A stretch of DNA of 64,000 nucleotides from Clostridia bacterium (lineage in GTDB: Bacteria; Bacillota; Clostridia; Christensenellales; Aristaeellaceae). Both the position numbers and the translations under genes were made by a program. The notes beneath the pieces were generated by a model. The model was not told the origin of the DNA, did not search any database, and worked only from the letters and a program-made list of their open reading frames with translations. Positions 1-8,849 of the stretch are shown piece after piece. The stretch is from assembly GCA_017543905.1 (NCBI GenBank), contig JAFYFC010000044.1, positions 1 through 64,000 on the forward strand, in the 5' to 3' direction. The stretch's first letter is position 1, and each line of letters begins with the position of its first letter.

Positions 1-265
1 AAGACGGCCGGAGCAAAGAATCGCTTCCTTGCAGTTTGAGGTTGCTTTGCCATCGGCAAATCAATCCCGCCTTCGGCGGGACGCATCGGCTCAAATCTGC
101 GATTTGAGGCGGTGCGCCTTGCGCCCGGAAATGCCCGCAGGCATTTCAGCAAAAACTGCAAAACCAGTTACGTAATCTGCTGAACGCCTGCCGTTTTATC
201 CAAGCACCTTATTCAGCTGCAGAAAACCAAATCGATTGAAATGAAGCGCAGCTTCATTTCAATCG
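1..265. repeat. Hairpin-cluster element, copy 1
   Basis: Noncoding stretch made of short perfect inverted repeats with 3-4 base loops: TTTGCC/GGCAAA (46-60), CCCGCC/GGCGGG (66-80), TCAAATC/GATTTGA (91-107), AAATGCC/GGCATTT (129-146) and a 15-bp stem at 233-265. A second copy lies at about 44651-44912, with the same order and loops but partly different stem sequences that still pair. Both copies sit at the 3' end of a minus-strand glycan gene. The window cuts the left edge, so the full extent of this copy is unknown. The function is not known; a structured RNA 3' end or a hairpin-rich mobile repeat are both possible. Confidence 0.8.
233..265 (-). terminator. 15-bp hairpin overlapping the end of the SGNH hydrolase gene
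   Basis: Perfect 15-bp stem CGATTGAAATGAAGC (233-247) with its complement at 251-265 and a 3-nt loop. The hydrolase stop codon (259-261) lies inside the distal arm. The downstream T tract on the minus strand is weak, so it may be a processing or stability hairpin rather than a strong terminator. Related hairpins occur at 44880-44912 and 53474-53506. Confidence 0.5.
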
Positions 266-1338
266 CCGTATACGCCCAGCGCCTTGCACATCAGCTGTGC
301 GTACAGCCGGATCAGAAAATCGTTCGGATGGTTCACGAGGTTCGTGGCGAGGCTGTAAAAGCCTTTTCTCGCGCGCAGCTGCCTGTATATATCCAGTATG
401 CGCACGATCTGCACGCCGTTTACTTCGCTTATCTGCTTATCCAGCGCCCCCTCGAGGGCCTCCTGCGTGCCCGTCCAGCCCTTGCAGTCGGGGTTCGGCA
501 GCTCGCAGCCCAGTATGAGCACCTCGCAGCTTTTGAGCTCTGCGCGTATGCGCTTGACCATCGCGAGGGTGTTTGCGGCGAACGTCTCGGGCGGCGTGTT
601 GCGCGTGCCGTCGTTCATGCCGAACTTGAGTATTACGAGCTCGGGCGCTTTGTCGATCACACGCTCCTTAAGGTTTTCGAGCCCCCATTCGCTTGTCATG
701 CCGCCCATGGAGGTGTTCGTGAAGGTAATTTTGCTGTGCTTGTACCAATCGCTCAGCTTCATTACCGTGAGCTTGTCCAGATTCGGCATATACGGCATTA
801 CGCCCGCGCGGCCGCTCGCGTCGCAGCCGTCCATTATGCTGTCGCCGTAAAACACTATGTGCAGATGTTCGCCGCGCCTGAGCCTGTCAAGCGTTTTGGG
901 CAGGTATTCCGGTCTCAGCGGCGGCAGCCTGAGCGCCCAGCCGCCCGCGCGCGTATAACTAACGCGCAGCTGACGTATCTGCGTCTGGGTGCCTCCGCGC
1001 TCGTATCTTACGTACCTGCCCGGCGCGGAAGCGCTCTCTATCGTGAGTATGCGCGGCTCCCGCAAAAACAGCTCGTCGTAGGCGTAATACGGAATACGGC
1101 TGTTTTCAGTCAGACAGAGCGTGCGTCCCGCGCGCGTGTAATCAAGCCCCTCCTGATACTCCGCGCCGTAGTAGTCGCTGCGCACGCTGAGTATCCTTTC
1201 CGGCTCGAACAGCAGCTGGCAGGGCTGTATACCGTGTGCATCCTGCGTGAACAACAGACACTCGTCGTAAACCGTGTCTGTGGCCCATATGGGCTCCATC
1301 CATTTGAGGCAGCGCTCGGAAAAAGCGGACTGTTGCAT
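259..1338 (-). CDS. SGNH/GDSL-family hydrolase (putative carbohydrate esterase)
   Basis: A 359-residue protein with an N-terminal beta-rich region of about 155 residues, then an SGNH hydrolase domain. Visible are the nucleophile block FYGDSIMDG (Ser near 167), a Gly block (TSMGGM), the Asn block KFGMNDG and the C-terminal His in NHPND. The family includes polysaccharide deacetylases and esterases. An upstream ATG at 1374 exists, but the start at 1338 has a good ribosome site (GAGGAG, 6-7 nt away) and overlaps the upstream gene less (none). It is the last gene of the minus-strand sugar operon, which suggests it deacylates the imported or degraded glycan. No signal peptide is evident, so action is probably cytoplasmic. 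The substrate is not determinable. Confidence 0.85.
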   Translation of the reverse strand: MQQSAFSERCLKWMEPIWATDTVYDECLLFTQDAHGIQPCQLLFEPERILSVRSDYYGAEYQEGLDYTRAGRTLCLTENSRIPYYAYDELFLREPRILTIESASAPGRYVRYERGGTQTQIRQLRVSYTRAGGWALRLPPLRPEYLPKTLDRLRRGEHLHIVFYGDSIMDGCDASGRAGVMPYMPNLDKLTVMKLSDWYKHSKITFTNTSMGGMTSEWGLENLKERVIDKAPELVILKFGMNDGTRNTPPETFAANTLAMVKRIRAELKSCEVLILGCELPNPDCKGWTGTQEALEGALDKQISEVNGVQIVRILDIYRQLRARKGFYSLATNLVNHPNDFLIRLYAQLMCKALGVYGD

Positions 1339-1363
1339 GTTATTCTCCTCGTTTCGTAAGGCT

Positions 1364-3193
1364 TCAGCCGTCAAGCGCTTCGGTGGAAAAGCTCTTTATA
1401 TAGTAAACGGCTTCCTGCGCGAGCGCCTCGCCGCAGGCGGCAAGGTCCTCGGGCGGCATGAATTCCTTATCCTCGTCCAGATACGGCCCTCTGCGCTTTT
1501 TGCCTGTTCTGAACACGACGCGCTCCAGCGTGCGGGCGGAATTGAAAAATTTCCACGTCTCCGGCTTCTGTCCGTTAAACGCGGCCGTGACCGTGCGCGA
1601 GACCGCGTCGACCTCCAAAACAAGGTCTATCCTGCCGCCGTAGAGCCCCGCGAGCGTAAAGCCGTTGCCGTGCTTGAATTTAACGGTGCGGTCGCTGTCC
1701 GCGATCACGCGGAACACGCATACGCCGCGCCCGTCCTCCACGTCTATTTCAAGCCGTCCGTAGTAATTCTGCCGCGCCATGACCGACGTACGTATGCGCA
1801 CGCGCTCGCTTTCAGGGAACACGCGCGTGAGCTTCGCGTAATCGTAGGGGTCCTTGCATTTGAGGCGCAGGGCGTTAAAGCTCGTACCGTCCGCTTCGCG
1901 CACGTTTTCGAGGCTGACACGCGCCCATACGCCCGAATACGCGTTCCAGCCCGGCACGAAGGTGCGCGGGACAAGGGCGTCAAAGTCGTCTGCGGTATGC
2001 CGCGCTGCCCTTCCCGTAAGCGGCACAGGTATGCGGCTCACCCATATGTCTTCTTTGTTTACCGAGTACGTCACGTACAGCGCGCCGTCCGGGCTCGCCG
2101 CGCCGCCCTCGAGCCCGCGCACGTAGTTCGGCCCGAAATCGCGCCAGAAGCCCCAGTATCTTTGCGGCGGCACTTCACCGTGCACACAGAGCATATCTGT
2201 AAACTCCACGCCGTCTTCGCCCGTAACCACCGCAAGCGGCCAGCGATGGCACGAATCCGTATTGGGATTGTACAAAAGCGCGTACCTGCCATCCGAGGTT
2301 CTTTCGCCCCACATTTTGCCGCCGCTCATCACGAGGCTCGGCGATACCTCGACGGGCGCCCAGCTGCTGCCGCCGTCGCCGGAGAGCGACACGCGGGATT
2401 TTTTCCACAGCCCGACTATGCGTCCGTCCGGCAGCGTATACCAGTTAAACGCCTCTCCGCCGCCCCGCAGCGCGAAGAAATCCTCCTCAGGCCAGTCGCG
2501 GTTTTCCTCCCACCACTGCATGACGTTAAGCTTATCCTTAAGCGCCTCCTCTACGGCGCTTCTGAAGCCCGCGTCCGGGCAGGCCCGCCAGGACGGATAA
2601 ACGCAGCTGTCTTCGTTATAGCCGCATCTGGTCGAATGCAGCGCGACGTATATATCTCCGAAGCTGCCGTCCGGGTATATTTCGCGCACCACGCGCCCTA
2701 TGCCGTTGCCCACGCACGGCATCGTGGCCACCTCCGGCGCGAGCCCGTAAAAGCCGAACGCGAGCAGCCTTCCGCTTGAGGCGATATAGAAATTCATCCT
2801 CTGGTGCATGCACGCGTAGGAATCAGGACCGAACAGGTCGGAATGCGGCCCGTTGTCGAGGCTCAAATCGAGCTTGTATGGCGGAAACAAAACCCGCGGC
2901 GCAGACCAGGTAAGCGCGTCCGCGCTCTCGCACAGAAACGTCTGTCCCGCGCCGGTATGCTCGCTGACGGGATTGGAGAGATAGGCCAGATAGAACCTTC
3001 CGTTCCAGTAAGTGATATTCGGCGCGTGATTGTACGTATTGCCCACGCCGTCCGCCTGCTCCGGATGCGCGCGGTTCGCCCTTACGACCTGCACGTTCCA
3101 CACGCCCACGACCGGCCTTAGGCCGCCGTCGTGCTTTTCGAGGTCGGGCTCCTGCGCGCCGGTAAATCTGATATAGCCGTCGTTTCGCTTCAT
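1364..3193 (-). CDS. Sialidase-like (BNR-type) beta-propeller protein, putative glycoside hydrolase
   Basis: A 609-residue protein without a signal peptide. The first ~380 residues resemble a six-bladed propeller of the sialidase/arabinofuranosidase type (NITYWNGRFYLAY, TFLCESADALTW, VSLSGDGGSSW, ALYVTYSVNKEDIW). The last ~200 residues look like a beta-sandwich. A definite sialidase catalytic set (Arg triad, Tyr/Glu) was not verified by eye, so the exact family is open. The start has the ribosome site CCGGAGG 7 nt upstream. It lies 79 nt after the solute-binding protein gene and 25 nt before the SGNH hydrolase, so the three are probably co-transcribed. Confidence 0.7.
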   Translation of the reverse strand: MKRNDGYIRFTGAQEPDLEKHDGGLRPVVGVWNVQVVRANRAHPEQADGVGNTYNHAPNITYWNGRFYLAYLSNPVSEHTGAGQTFLCESADALTWSAPRVLFPPYKLDLSLDNGPHSDLFGPDSYACMHQRMNFYIASSGRLLAFGFYGLAPEVATMPCVGNGIGRVVREIYPDGSFGDIYVALHSTRCGYNEDSCVYPSWRACPDAGFRSAVEEALKDKLNVMQWWEENRDWPEEDFFALRGGGEAFNWYTLPDGRIVGLWKKSRVSLSGDGGSSWAPVEVSPSLVMSGGKMWGERTSDGRYALLYNPNTDSCHRWPLAVVTGEDGVEFTDMLCVHGEVPPQRYWGFWRDFGPNYVRGLEGGAASPDGALYVTYSVNKEDIWVSRIPVPLTGRAARHTADDFDALVPRTFVPGWNAYSGVWARVSLENVREADGTSFNALRLKCKDPYDYAKLTRVFPESERVRIRTSVMARQNYYGRLEIDVEDGRGVCVFRVIADSDRTVKFKHGNGFTLAGLYGGRIDLVLEVDAVSRTVTAAFNGQKPETWKFFNSARTLERVVFRTGKKRRGPYLDEDKEFMPPEDLAACGEALAQEAVYYIKSFSTEALDG

Positions 3194-3272
3194 CGTATGC
3201 CTCCGGGGTATTTTTAGTGCCTATAAACTTATGGCGCCCCGTTTAGCGGAGCGCCATATCGCCTTTGTCGGT

Positions 3273-4802
3273 TTATCTTACCGCGCGGGCAGCGGCGGCG
3301 TTGTAGATTTCGCAGATGCGCAGCGCGCTGTCGCGGATCTGATCCTGAACCTGAGTCCACTCTTCGACGGGGCGGTTGCCCATGATAAAGTCGTCGTAGC
3401 TCATGCTGAGGACGTCGTTTACTTCGCTCTTGAGCTTGGAAAGCTCTTCGTTTTCTTCGGTGGTGAAGGCGGGATCGAGCACGGGCTCGTCCATGAACGC
3501 CCAGGAACCCCAGGTCGCGTACCAGTTGGCGGCTTCCTCTGTCACGAACTTATCCTGATCGCGGTCGTCGATATAGCGCGCCATGCCGAGCTTGGCGAGG
3601 GCGTATTTGCCGAAGAACGCACGCATCGGGTCGGAAGCGGTCATGTAGGCTTCTACCGCGCTTGCGAGGATTTCGGGCTCGCCGTCAGCGTTGTACTCGA
3701 AGCTCTCGCCCTCGATGCCGAAGTTGGTGAGCGTGCAGCCGTAATCGGAATACAGGAAGTCCATCAGCTTGCAGCAGATCTCGGGATACTGGGTGTTGGC
3801 GTTAATGACGGTGGCGCCCATGTCGTGCTTGGAGTAGTACAGTCCGCGCTGGGTGTCGCCGGAAGCGGGCACCTCGATGGGGCCGAAGTACGCGCCGGGA
3901 GTGGTGGACGCGAGCGCGCCGTTAAAGTTGGTGGCGAAGGTGGGGTTGTCGTAGAAGAACACGTTCTGGCCGGAAGCGAGGCGCTCCTGCCACTGAGTGG
4001 AGGTGGCCACGGCGTAGTCGGGGTCGAGTATGCCGTCAGCATACGCGTCCGCGAGCCACTGCAGCAGCGTCATGTATTCCTCGGACAGCGGGCCGTATAC
4101 GTATTCGCCGGCCTCGGGCTCCCAGTACACACCGTCGCCGGTGCCGAAGGGGTACGCGTAGCAGGTGAACAGGTTGCCGGTGCCGTTGCGGTTGCCGATG
4201 GGATATACCTCGGGATGCGCTTCCTTGATGGCGAGCAGCACTTCGTACAGCTCGTCCCAGGTGGCGGGAGCGTCCATGCCGGTCTCAGCCAGCAGGTCCT
4301 GACGGATCTGGGGCGAACGGCCCATGCGGTACGCCTCGCGGCTGAGCACGGGGATCTGATACAGCGCGCCGTCGATGTAGAGCTTGCTCAGATCGCTGAT
4401 CTCGGTGAACAGCGCGTAGAGGTTCGGCATATCCTCTTCATTGAGGTAGGTGTCGATATTCAGGAAAGCGTCCTGACCGGCGTACTTCGCTACGTAGTAG
4501 CAGTCGTACATGATGTCGTAGGGCTGGTTGGTGGAGATGATCATCTCGGTCTTGCTGGTGAAATCGCTGCCGGCGATCGCCTGGATCTCCAGCTTGACGC
4601 CGGTGATCTCCTGGATCTTCGCGATGGTGGGGCTGTCCAGCTGCATCGGCTGGTTGGAGTTGTCGGAGCGCACCAGAATGATGGTCACGTCCTCGTCGGT
4701 GATGCGATACTGGGACAGGTCTTCGTCCTCAGCCACGCCGACGCATACGAGCGTCGCGAGCATGCACAGGGCAAGCAGCAGAGATACGAGCTTGCGGGTC
4801 AT
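3273..4802 (-). CDS. Extracellular sugar-binding protein of an ABC transporter (LplA-like)
   Basis: A 509-residue family-1 type solute-binding protein. It has an N-terminal secretion signal (TRKLVSLLLALCML...) with cleavage probably near VGVA-ED. No canonical lipobox is visible: the nearest Cys is preceded by Val (TLVC). Mature-part features such as ITGVKLEIQAIAG, TNQPYDIMYD and QEKLASG-like segments match the LplA/oligosaccharide binding family. AAGGAGG lies 8 nt before ATG. It follows two permease genes and precedes two enzymes. No ATPase gene is present; in this family a shared MsmX/MsmK-type ATPase encoded elsewhere is usual. Confidence 0.9.
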   Translation of the reverse strand: MTRKLVSLLLALCMLATLVCVGVAEDEDLSQYRITDEDVTIILVRSDNSNQPMQLDSPTIAKIQEITGVKLEIQAIAGSDFTSKTEMIISTNQPYDIMYDCYYVAKYAGQDAFLNIDTYLNEEDMPNLYALFTEISDLSKLYIDGALYQIPVLSREAYRMGRSPQIRQDLLAETGMDAPATWDELYEVLLAIKEAHPEVYPIGNRNGTGNLFTCYAYPFGTGDGVYWEPEAGEYVYGPLSEEYMTLLQWLADAYADGILDPDYAVATSTQWQERLASGQNVFFYDNPTFATNFNGALASTTPGAYFGPIEVPASGDTQRGLYYSKHDMGATVINANTQYPEICCKLMDFLYSDYGCTLTNFGIEGESFEYNADGEPEILASAVEAYMTASDPMRAFFGKYALAKLGMARYIDDRDQDKFVTEEAANWYATWGSWAFMDEPVLDPAFTTEENEELSKLKSEVNDVLSMSYDDFIMGNRPVEEWTQVQDQIRDSALRICEIYNAAAARAVR

Positions 4803-4870
4803 GTGAGAATCCTCCTTGTGGTTTTTTCTATTTGAGTCCGCCGCGCGGCGGCGGATTTCTCAACTGTGCG

Positions 4871-5785
4871 TCAGCCCTTTATAGAGCCTATCATAACGCC
4901 CTTCACGAAATACTTCTGTACGAAGGGGTATATGAGCAGTATCGGGAGCGTCGAGACGACTATGGTCGCGTATTTCATGGTGGTTTCGATTACGGTAAAG
5001 CTGGACACGCTGCCCACCTGCGTCTGCGCCTCCGTGAACTGGCCGTCAACGACCATGTTGCGCAGTATGGACTGCAGCGGGAACATGGGCTTGCGGTTAA
5101 GGTACAAAAGCGCGTTCACGTACGCGTTCCAGTGCCCTACCGCGTAGAACAGCAGCATAGTCGCAAGTATCGACTTGGACAGCGGCAGCACTATCCTGAC
5201 CAGCACCTGCAGATCGTTCGCGCCGTCGAGCGCCGCGCTTTCGTGCAGCGATTCGGGTATGCCCATAAAGAACGTGCGCATGACGATCATGTTGTAGGTG
5301 GAGATCGCGCCGGGGATTATCATCGCCCAGATCGTGTCTATCATGCCCAGCTGGTTTATTACGAGGTAGCTGGGTATCATGCCGCCCGAGAAGAACATGG
5401 TGAACACGATTATGCGCATAACTGCGCGCTTGCCCGGCAGCACGGGTCTTGAAAGGGGGTAGGCGCACAGCGTGGACATCGTAAGATTTACCAGCGTGCC
5501 GAACACGGTATATTTAATGGAGTTTTTGAAGCCGCTAAGTATGTTGCTGTCCCTGAGCACCACCTTGTAGGTGTCCAGCGTAAGATTTACCGGCCAGAAT
5601 TTCACGAGGCTCGAAAGCACCGCCTTGCCGTCCGAAAGCGACACGATCACCACGTACCAGAACGGGTACAGCGTTATAAGCAGGAAAAGGAACAGGAACG
5701 TCACGTTTATCACGTCGAACAGATGCGAACCGAACGTGCGCTTTATTCTGTTTCTGTGCTTTTTTTGTACAAAGGCTACAGACAT
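4871..5785 (-). CDS. Sugar ABC transporter permease, LplC/UgpE type
   Basis: A 304-residue inner-membrane protein with about six transmembrane helices. It has the permease EAA loop in ESAALDGANDLQVLVRIVLP and the typical C-terminal ending FVQKYFVKGVMIGSIKG of LplC-like proteins. It forms the transporter heterodimer with the permease encoded 13 nt upstream. The binding protein gene follows. Family assignment is secure; the substrate is unknown. Confidence 0.93.
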   Translation of the reverse strand: MSVAFVQKKHRNRIKRTFGSHLFDVINVTFLFLFLLITLYPFWYVVIVSLSDGKAVLSSLVKFWPVNLTLDTYKVVLRDSNILSGFKNSIKYTVFGTLVNLTMSTLCAYPLSRPVLPGKRAVMRIIVFTMFFSGGMIPSYLVINQLGMIDTIWAMIIPGAISTYNMIVMRTFFMGIPESLHESAALDGANDLQVLVRIVLPLSKSILATMLLFYAVGHWNAYVNALLYLNRKPMFPLQSILRNMVVDGQFTEAQTQVGSVSSFTVIETTMKYATIVVSTLPILLIYPFVQKYFVKGVMIGSIKG

Positions 5786-5798
5786 ATTCCCGTCCTCC

Positions 5799-6749
5799 TT
5801 ACCACAGACTGTTTTCGCTGACGGTGCGGCTGAACCAGTTGGCGCCGTATATGAATATCAGACCCAGCACTGAGGAGAACATGCCCACCGCCGAGGAATA
5901 CGAATAGTCGGCGCCGAGTATGCCCTTGCGGTAGACGTAACTGGATATGACGTCCGCTGTTTCGTATGTGGAGCCGTTGTAGAGCAGGATGATCTTTTCG
6001 TATCCGAGGGAGAGCATGCTGCCGACCTGCATTATGAGCATTATCGTGATCGTGGGGATTATTGATGGTATCGTTACGTGCACCGCCTGCTTGAAGCGCC
6101 CCGCGCCGTCGATTATCGCCGCCTCGTACAATTGCGGATCGGTATTTGCTATCGCGGCGAAATAGATTATCGAGCTCCAGCCGACGTTCTGCCAGATGCC
6201 GGTGGCGACGTAAATCGTGCGGAAATACCCCGGTATCATAAGGAACTGCACGCGCTCGCCGCCGAATCTTTCGATCAGATCGTTTATGGGGCCGGAATTG
6301 CTCAGGAAGTTTACTATCATGCCGCAGATGACGACCGTGGACAGAAAGTGCGGCACGTACGAAATCGACTGCACTATCTTTTTATAGTATTCGTTTCTGA
6401 GCTCGTTTAAAAGCAGCGCCAGCAGTATAGGCGCGGGAAAGGCAAAAATCAGCGTATATACGTTTATGAGCAAAGTGTTTCGGACCACCTTCCAGAAGTA
6501 GGCGTCCGTAAAATAATCCTTGAAATGATACAGGCCTATCCAGGGGGAGCCCTCCACGCCCAGACGGATATTGTACTTTTTGAACGCGATCTGCAGCCCG
6601 TACATCGGCCAGTAGCAGAATATCAGGTAATAGGCGATGGGCAGGATCAGCATAAGATAAAGATACTTATACTTTCTGACCGCTCTTACGAACCTGCTGC
6701 CCAGTCCCGGGCGGGCAGCCTTTGCCGGTGCATATACGCTCTGAATCAT
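5799..6749 (-). CDS. Sugar ABC transporter permease, LplB/UgpA type
   Basis: A 316-residue membrane protein with a cytoplasmic N-terminus, about six helices and the EAA loop YEAAIIDGAGRFKQAVHVTIP. The motifs YWPMYGLQIAFKKYN and the ending RTVSENSLW are typical of LplB-like permeases. It is the first gene of the minus-strand operon, preceded by a consensus promoter at 6833-6862. Confidence 0.93.
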   Translation of the reverse strand: MIQSVYAPAKAARPGLGSRFVRAVRKYKYLYLMLILPIAYYLIFCYWPMYGLQIAFKKYNIRLGVEGSPWIGLYHFKDYFTDAYFWKVVRNTLLINVYTLIFAFPAPILLALLLNELRNEYYKKIVQSISYVPHFLSTVVICGMIVNFLSNSGPINDLIERFGGERVQFLMIPGYFRTIYVATGIWQNVGWSSIIYFAAIANTDPQLYEAAIIDGAGRFKQAVHVTIPSIIPTITIMLIMQVGSMLSLGYEKIILLYNGSTYETADVISSYVYRKGILGADYSYSSAVGMFSSVLGLIFIYGANWFSRTVSENSLW

Positions 6750-6800
6750 ATGGCCCTCTTTTCGTCAGTCTGGGAAACGCAGCGCCATTGTTCGCTTATG

Positions 6801-6815
6801 CCGAACAAAATTCGG
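6801..6815. promoter_or_regulatory. 15-bp palindrome in the operon leader, candidate operator
   Basis: CCGAA-N5-TTCGG lies roughly 15-30 nt downstream of the predicted start of the minus-strand transporter transcript. IclR-family proteins bind palindromes of about this size, and an IclR gene is encoded nearby, but the link is inference. Confidence 0.35.
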
Positions 6816-6827
6816 TTTTTGCCTGTA

Positions 6828-6862
6828 CGCATACTATAACACATCGTATGCGGGCTTGTCAA
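6828..6862 (-). promoter_or_regulatory. Promoter of the sugar transporter operon with overlapping inverted repeat
   Basis: On the minus strand, TTGACA (6862-6857) and TATAGT (6838-6833) are separated by 18 nt. An inverted repeat CGCATAC-N11-GTATGCG (6828-6852) covers the -10 box and part of the spacer, a position where a repressor would block RNA polymerase. Confidence 0.75.
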
Positions 6863-6948
6863 TCCTGCTTTTTAAATTAACAAATCTGTTTCAAATCCGT
6901 TTTCGGGGCGCTTTATCCGTTTGTTGCGGTATTTTTTTGTCTGCACGG

Positions 6949-6993
6949 TTGACAAGGCGCACGTTTTATGATAATATGTTCGATGTGGTCGAA
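6949..6993 (+). promoter_or_regulatory. Promoter of the aldolase-IclR pair with TTCGA-N5-TCGAA dyad
   Basis: TTGACA (6949-6954) is followed by GATAAT (6970-6975, spacing 15) or TAATAT (6972-6977, spacing 17). A dyad TTCGA-N5-TCGAA (6979-6993) sits at the predicted start of transcription. It faces the transporter operon promoter, so one regulator could control both. Confidence 0.6.
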
Positions 6994-7024
6994 TGTCATT
7001 CAGGAAATCACGGAGGAAATCAAT

Positions 7025-7972
7025 ATGCCGGAGAATTGCAGCAACAAGGCCGGCGCCGTAAAGGCCCGTCCCGAGATGTTTCCCGTTATGCTTACGCCGT
7101 TCACGCCGGAGGGCGAGGTCGATTATGCCGCGCTCGAAAGGCTTATATGCTTTTATGAGGAGGGCGGCTCCGACGGCCTGTTTTCCGTATGCCAGAGCAG
7201 CGAGGTGTTTTACCTGAGCCTGAGCGAGCGCGTGAAGATAGCCCGCTTCGTAAAGGAGCACGCGCACGTACCGGTGGTGGCCTCGGGGCACGTCTCGTGG
7301 AGTCTGGACGAGCAGATATACGAGCTGAACAGGATCGCCGAAACGGGCGTGGACGCGGTGATACTTATAACGAACCGTCTGGCGCAGCAGAAGGACAGCC
7401 CGGACGTATGGAGAAGGTCGCTCGACAAAATCCTCGGCAGCCTCGACCCCTCCGTCGCGCTGGGCTTTTACGAGTGCCCGATGCCCTACAAGCGCCTGGT
7501 CAGCCTCGAAGAGCTCTCCTACGCCGCCTCCACGGGCAGGTTCCGCTTTATGAAGGACACCTGCTGCGACATAGCGCTTATACGCAAACGCCTTGAGGTA
7601 CTGAAGAGCAGCGCGATGGGGCTGTACAACGCCAACACCGCCACGCTTCTGGACTCGCTGAACGCGGGCGCGGCGGGCTACAGCGGCATAATGGCGAATT
7701 TCCATCCCGAATTATACGCGTGGCTCCTCAAAAACTTTGGCACCCAGCGCGAAAAAGCAAAGACCGTGCAGGCGCTGCTCACCGTGTGCGCGCTGATCGA
7801 AAAGCAGCTGTATCCCGTAAACGCCAAGTATTATCTGTCCGAGGTCAAAAAGCTGCCCATGAGCGTATATTCCAGAACGCAGAACATGCACGATCTGAGT
7901 CCTCTGTTCATGGACGAGATCATGCAGCTCGACCGTTTGGTCGAAAGCTTCAAGCGGCACGAAAATCTGTAA
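7025..7972 (+). CDS. Dihydrodipicolinate synthase / N-acetylneuraminate lyase family aldolase
   Basis: A 315-residue (beta/alpha)8-barrel class I aldolase. The Schiff-base Lys is in RFMKDTC (about residue 177), the catalytic Tyr is in GFYECP (149), and the substrate carboxylate loop is QSSE in place of GTTGE. Family members cleave or form keto-sugar acids. The divergent sugar operon and the adjacent IclR gene make a sugar-acid catabolic role more likely than lysine synthesis (inference). The start at 7025 is chosen over 6968 because GGAGGA lies 6 nt upstream and because 6968 overlaps the promoter. Confidence 0.85.
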   Translation: MPENCSNKAGAVKARPEMFPVMLTPFTPEGEVDYAALERLICFYEEGGSDGLFSVCQSSEVFYLSLSERVKIARFVKEHAHVPVVASGHVSWSLDEQIYELNRIAETGVDAVILITNRLAQQKDSPDVWRRSLDKILGSLDPSVALGFYECPMPYKRLVSLEELSYAASTGRFRFMKDTCCDIALIRKRLEVLKSSAMGLYNANTATLLDSLNAGAAGYSGIMANFHPELYAWLLKNFGTQREKAKTVQALLTVCALIEKQLYPVNAKYYLSEVKKLPMSVYSRTQNMHDLSPLFMDEIMQLDRLVESFKRHENL

Positions 7973-7985
7973 GCAGGACACGTCT

Positions 7986-8738
7986 ATGAATACCGGATCG
8001 GAATCCAAGGCCCTCAAACACGCGATGAACGTGCTGGAATGCTTTACCGCGGAAAGGCCGGAGCTCGGCGTGACCGAGCTCGCCCGCCTCACCGGGCTTC
8101 AGAAAAGCTCCGTTCACACGATACTGAACACCTTCGCAAACATGGGCTATATCGAGCAGAAGCCGGACACGCTCAAATACTGTCTGGGCTATAAGCTCAT
8201 GCATTTTTCGTACATAATAAACAGCCACACGGGGCTCAGGGATCATTTCCTGCCGTACCTTAACAAGATCGCGGACGCGACGCGCGAGGTGTGCTATCTG
8301 GGCATGCTGAACGATTTGGAGGTACTGTATCTCGAGGCGGCCTATCCCGCCGCGCAGCTGCGCAGCCGCAACATATCCGGCGAACGCGCGCCGCTGCACT
8401 GCACGGGGCTGGGCAAGGCGATGCTCGCGTTTTTGACCGAAGACGAAAAGCAAAAGGTGCTCTCCTCTCCGCTTGAAAAATTCACGGACTACACCGTGAC
8501 CAATCCCGAAATGCTGCGCTGCGAGCTGGACGAGATACGCTCAAACGGCTACGCCGTGGACAATATGGAGCACGAATTCGGCGTAAGATGCGTGGCGGTG
8601 CCGGTATTCGGAAACGGCGGCAGCGTGATCGCGGCGGTAAGCGTATCCGGCCCTTCCCTGCGCTTCAGCCAGCAAAAGCAGCTCGAGCACGCACAGCTTA
8701 TAAAGCAGACGCTGCTGCCGCTGCAGTACTGCTTCTGA
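7986..8738 (+). CDS. IclR-family transcriptional regulator
   Basis: A 250-residue protein with an N-terminal winged helix-turn-helix (VTELARLTGLQKSSVHTILN) and a C-terminal effector domain (HCTGLGKAMLAF, GYAVDNMEHEFGVRCVAVPV) typical of IclR. The family senses small organic acids or sugar acids. It lies 13 nt after the aldolase gene and probably controls that pair and the divergent transporter operon, where palindromes overlap the promoters. Confidence 0.93.
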   Translation: MNTGSESKALKHAMNVLECFTAERPELGVTELARLTGLQKSSVHTILNTFANMGYIEQKPDTLKYCLGYKLMHFSYIINSHTGLRDHFLPYLNKIADATREVCYLGMLNDLEVLYLEAAYPAAQLRSRNISGERAPLHCTGLGKAMLAFLTEDEKQKVLSSPLEKFTDYTVTNPEMLRCELDEIRSNGYAVDNMEHEFGVRCVAVPVFGNGGSVIAAVSVSGPSLRFSQQKQLEHAQLIKQTLLPLQYCF

Positions 8739-8775
8739 CGCACGGATGCAAAACGGATTAATTAAATAAAACTCG

Positions 8776-8815
8776 TCGCCCGAATCGAGAAAACACTCAG
8801 TTCGGGCGAAGCTTT
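8776..8815. terminator. Bidirectional terminator between IclR and the LRR gene
   Basis: The stem TCGCCCGAA (8776-8784) / TTCGGGCGA (8801-8809) has T-rich tracts on both sides when read outward. It separates two convergent genes. Confidence 0.75.
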
Positions 8816-8849
8816 TATTACTTAAATATGTGCGTTCGGTATGCCGGGA

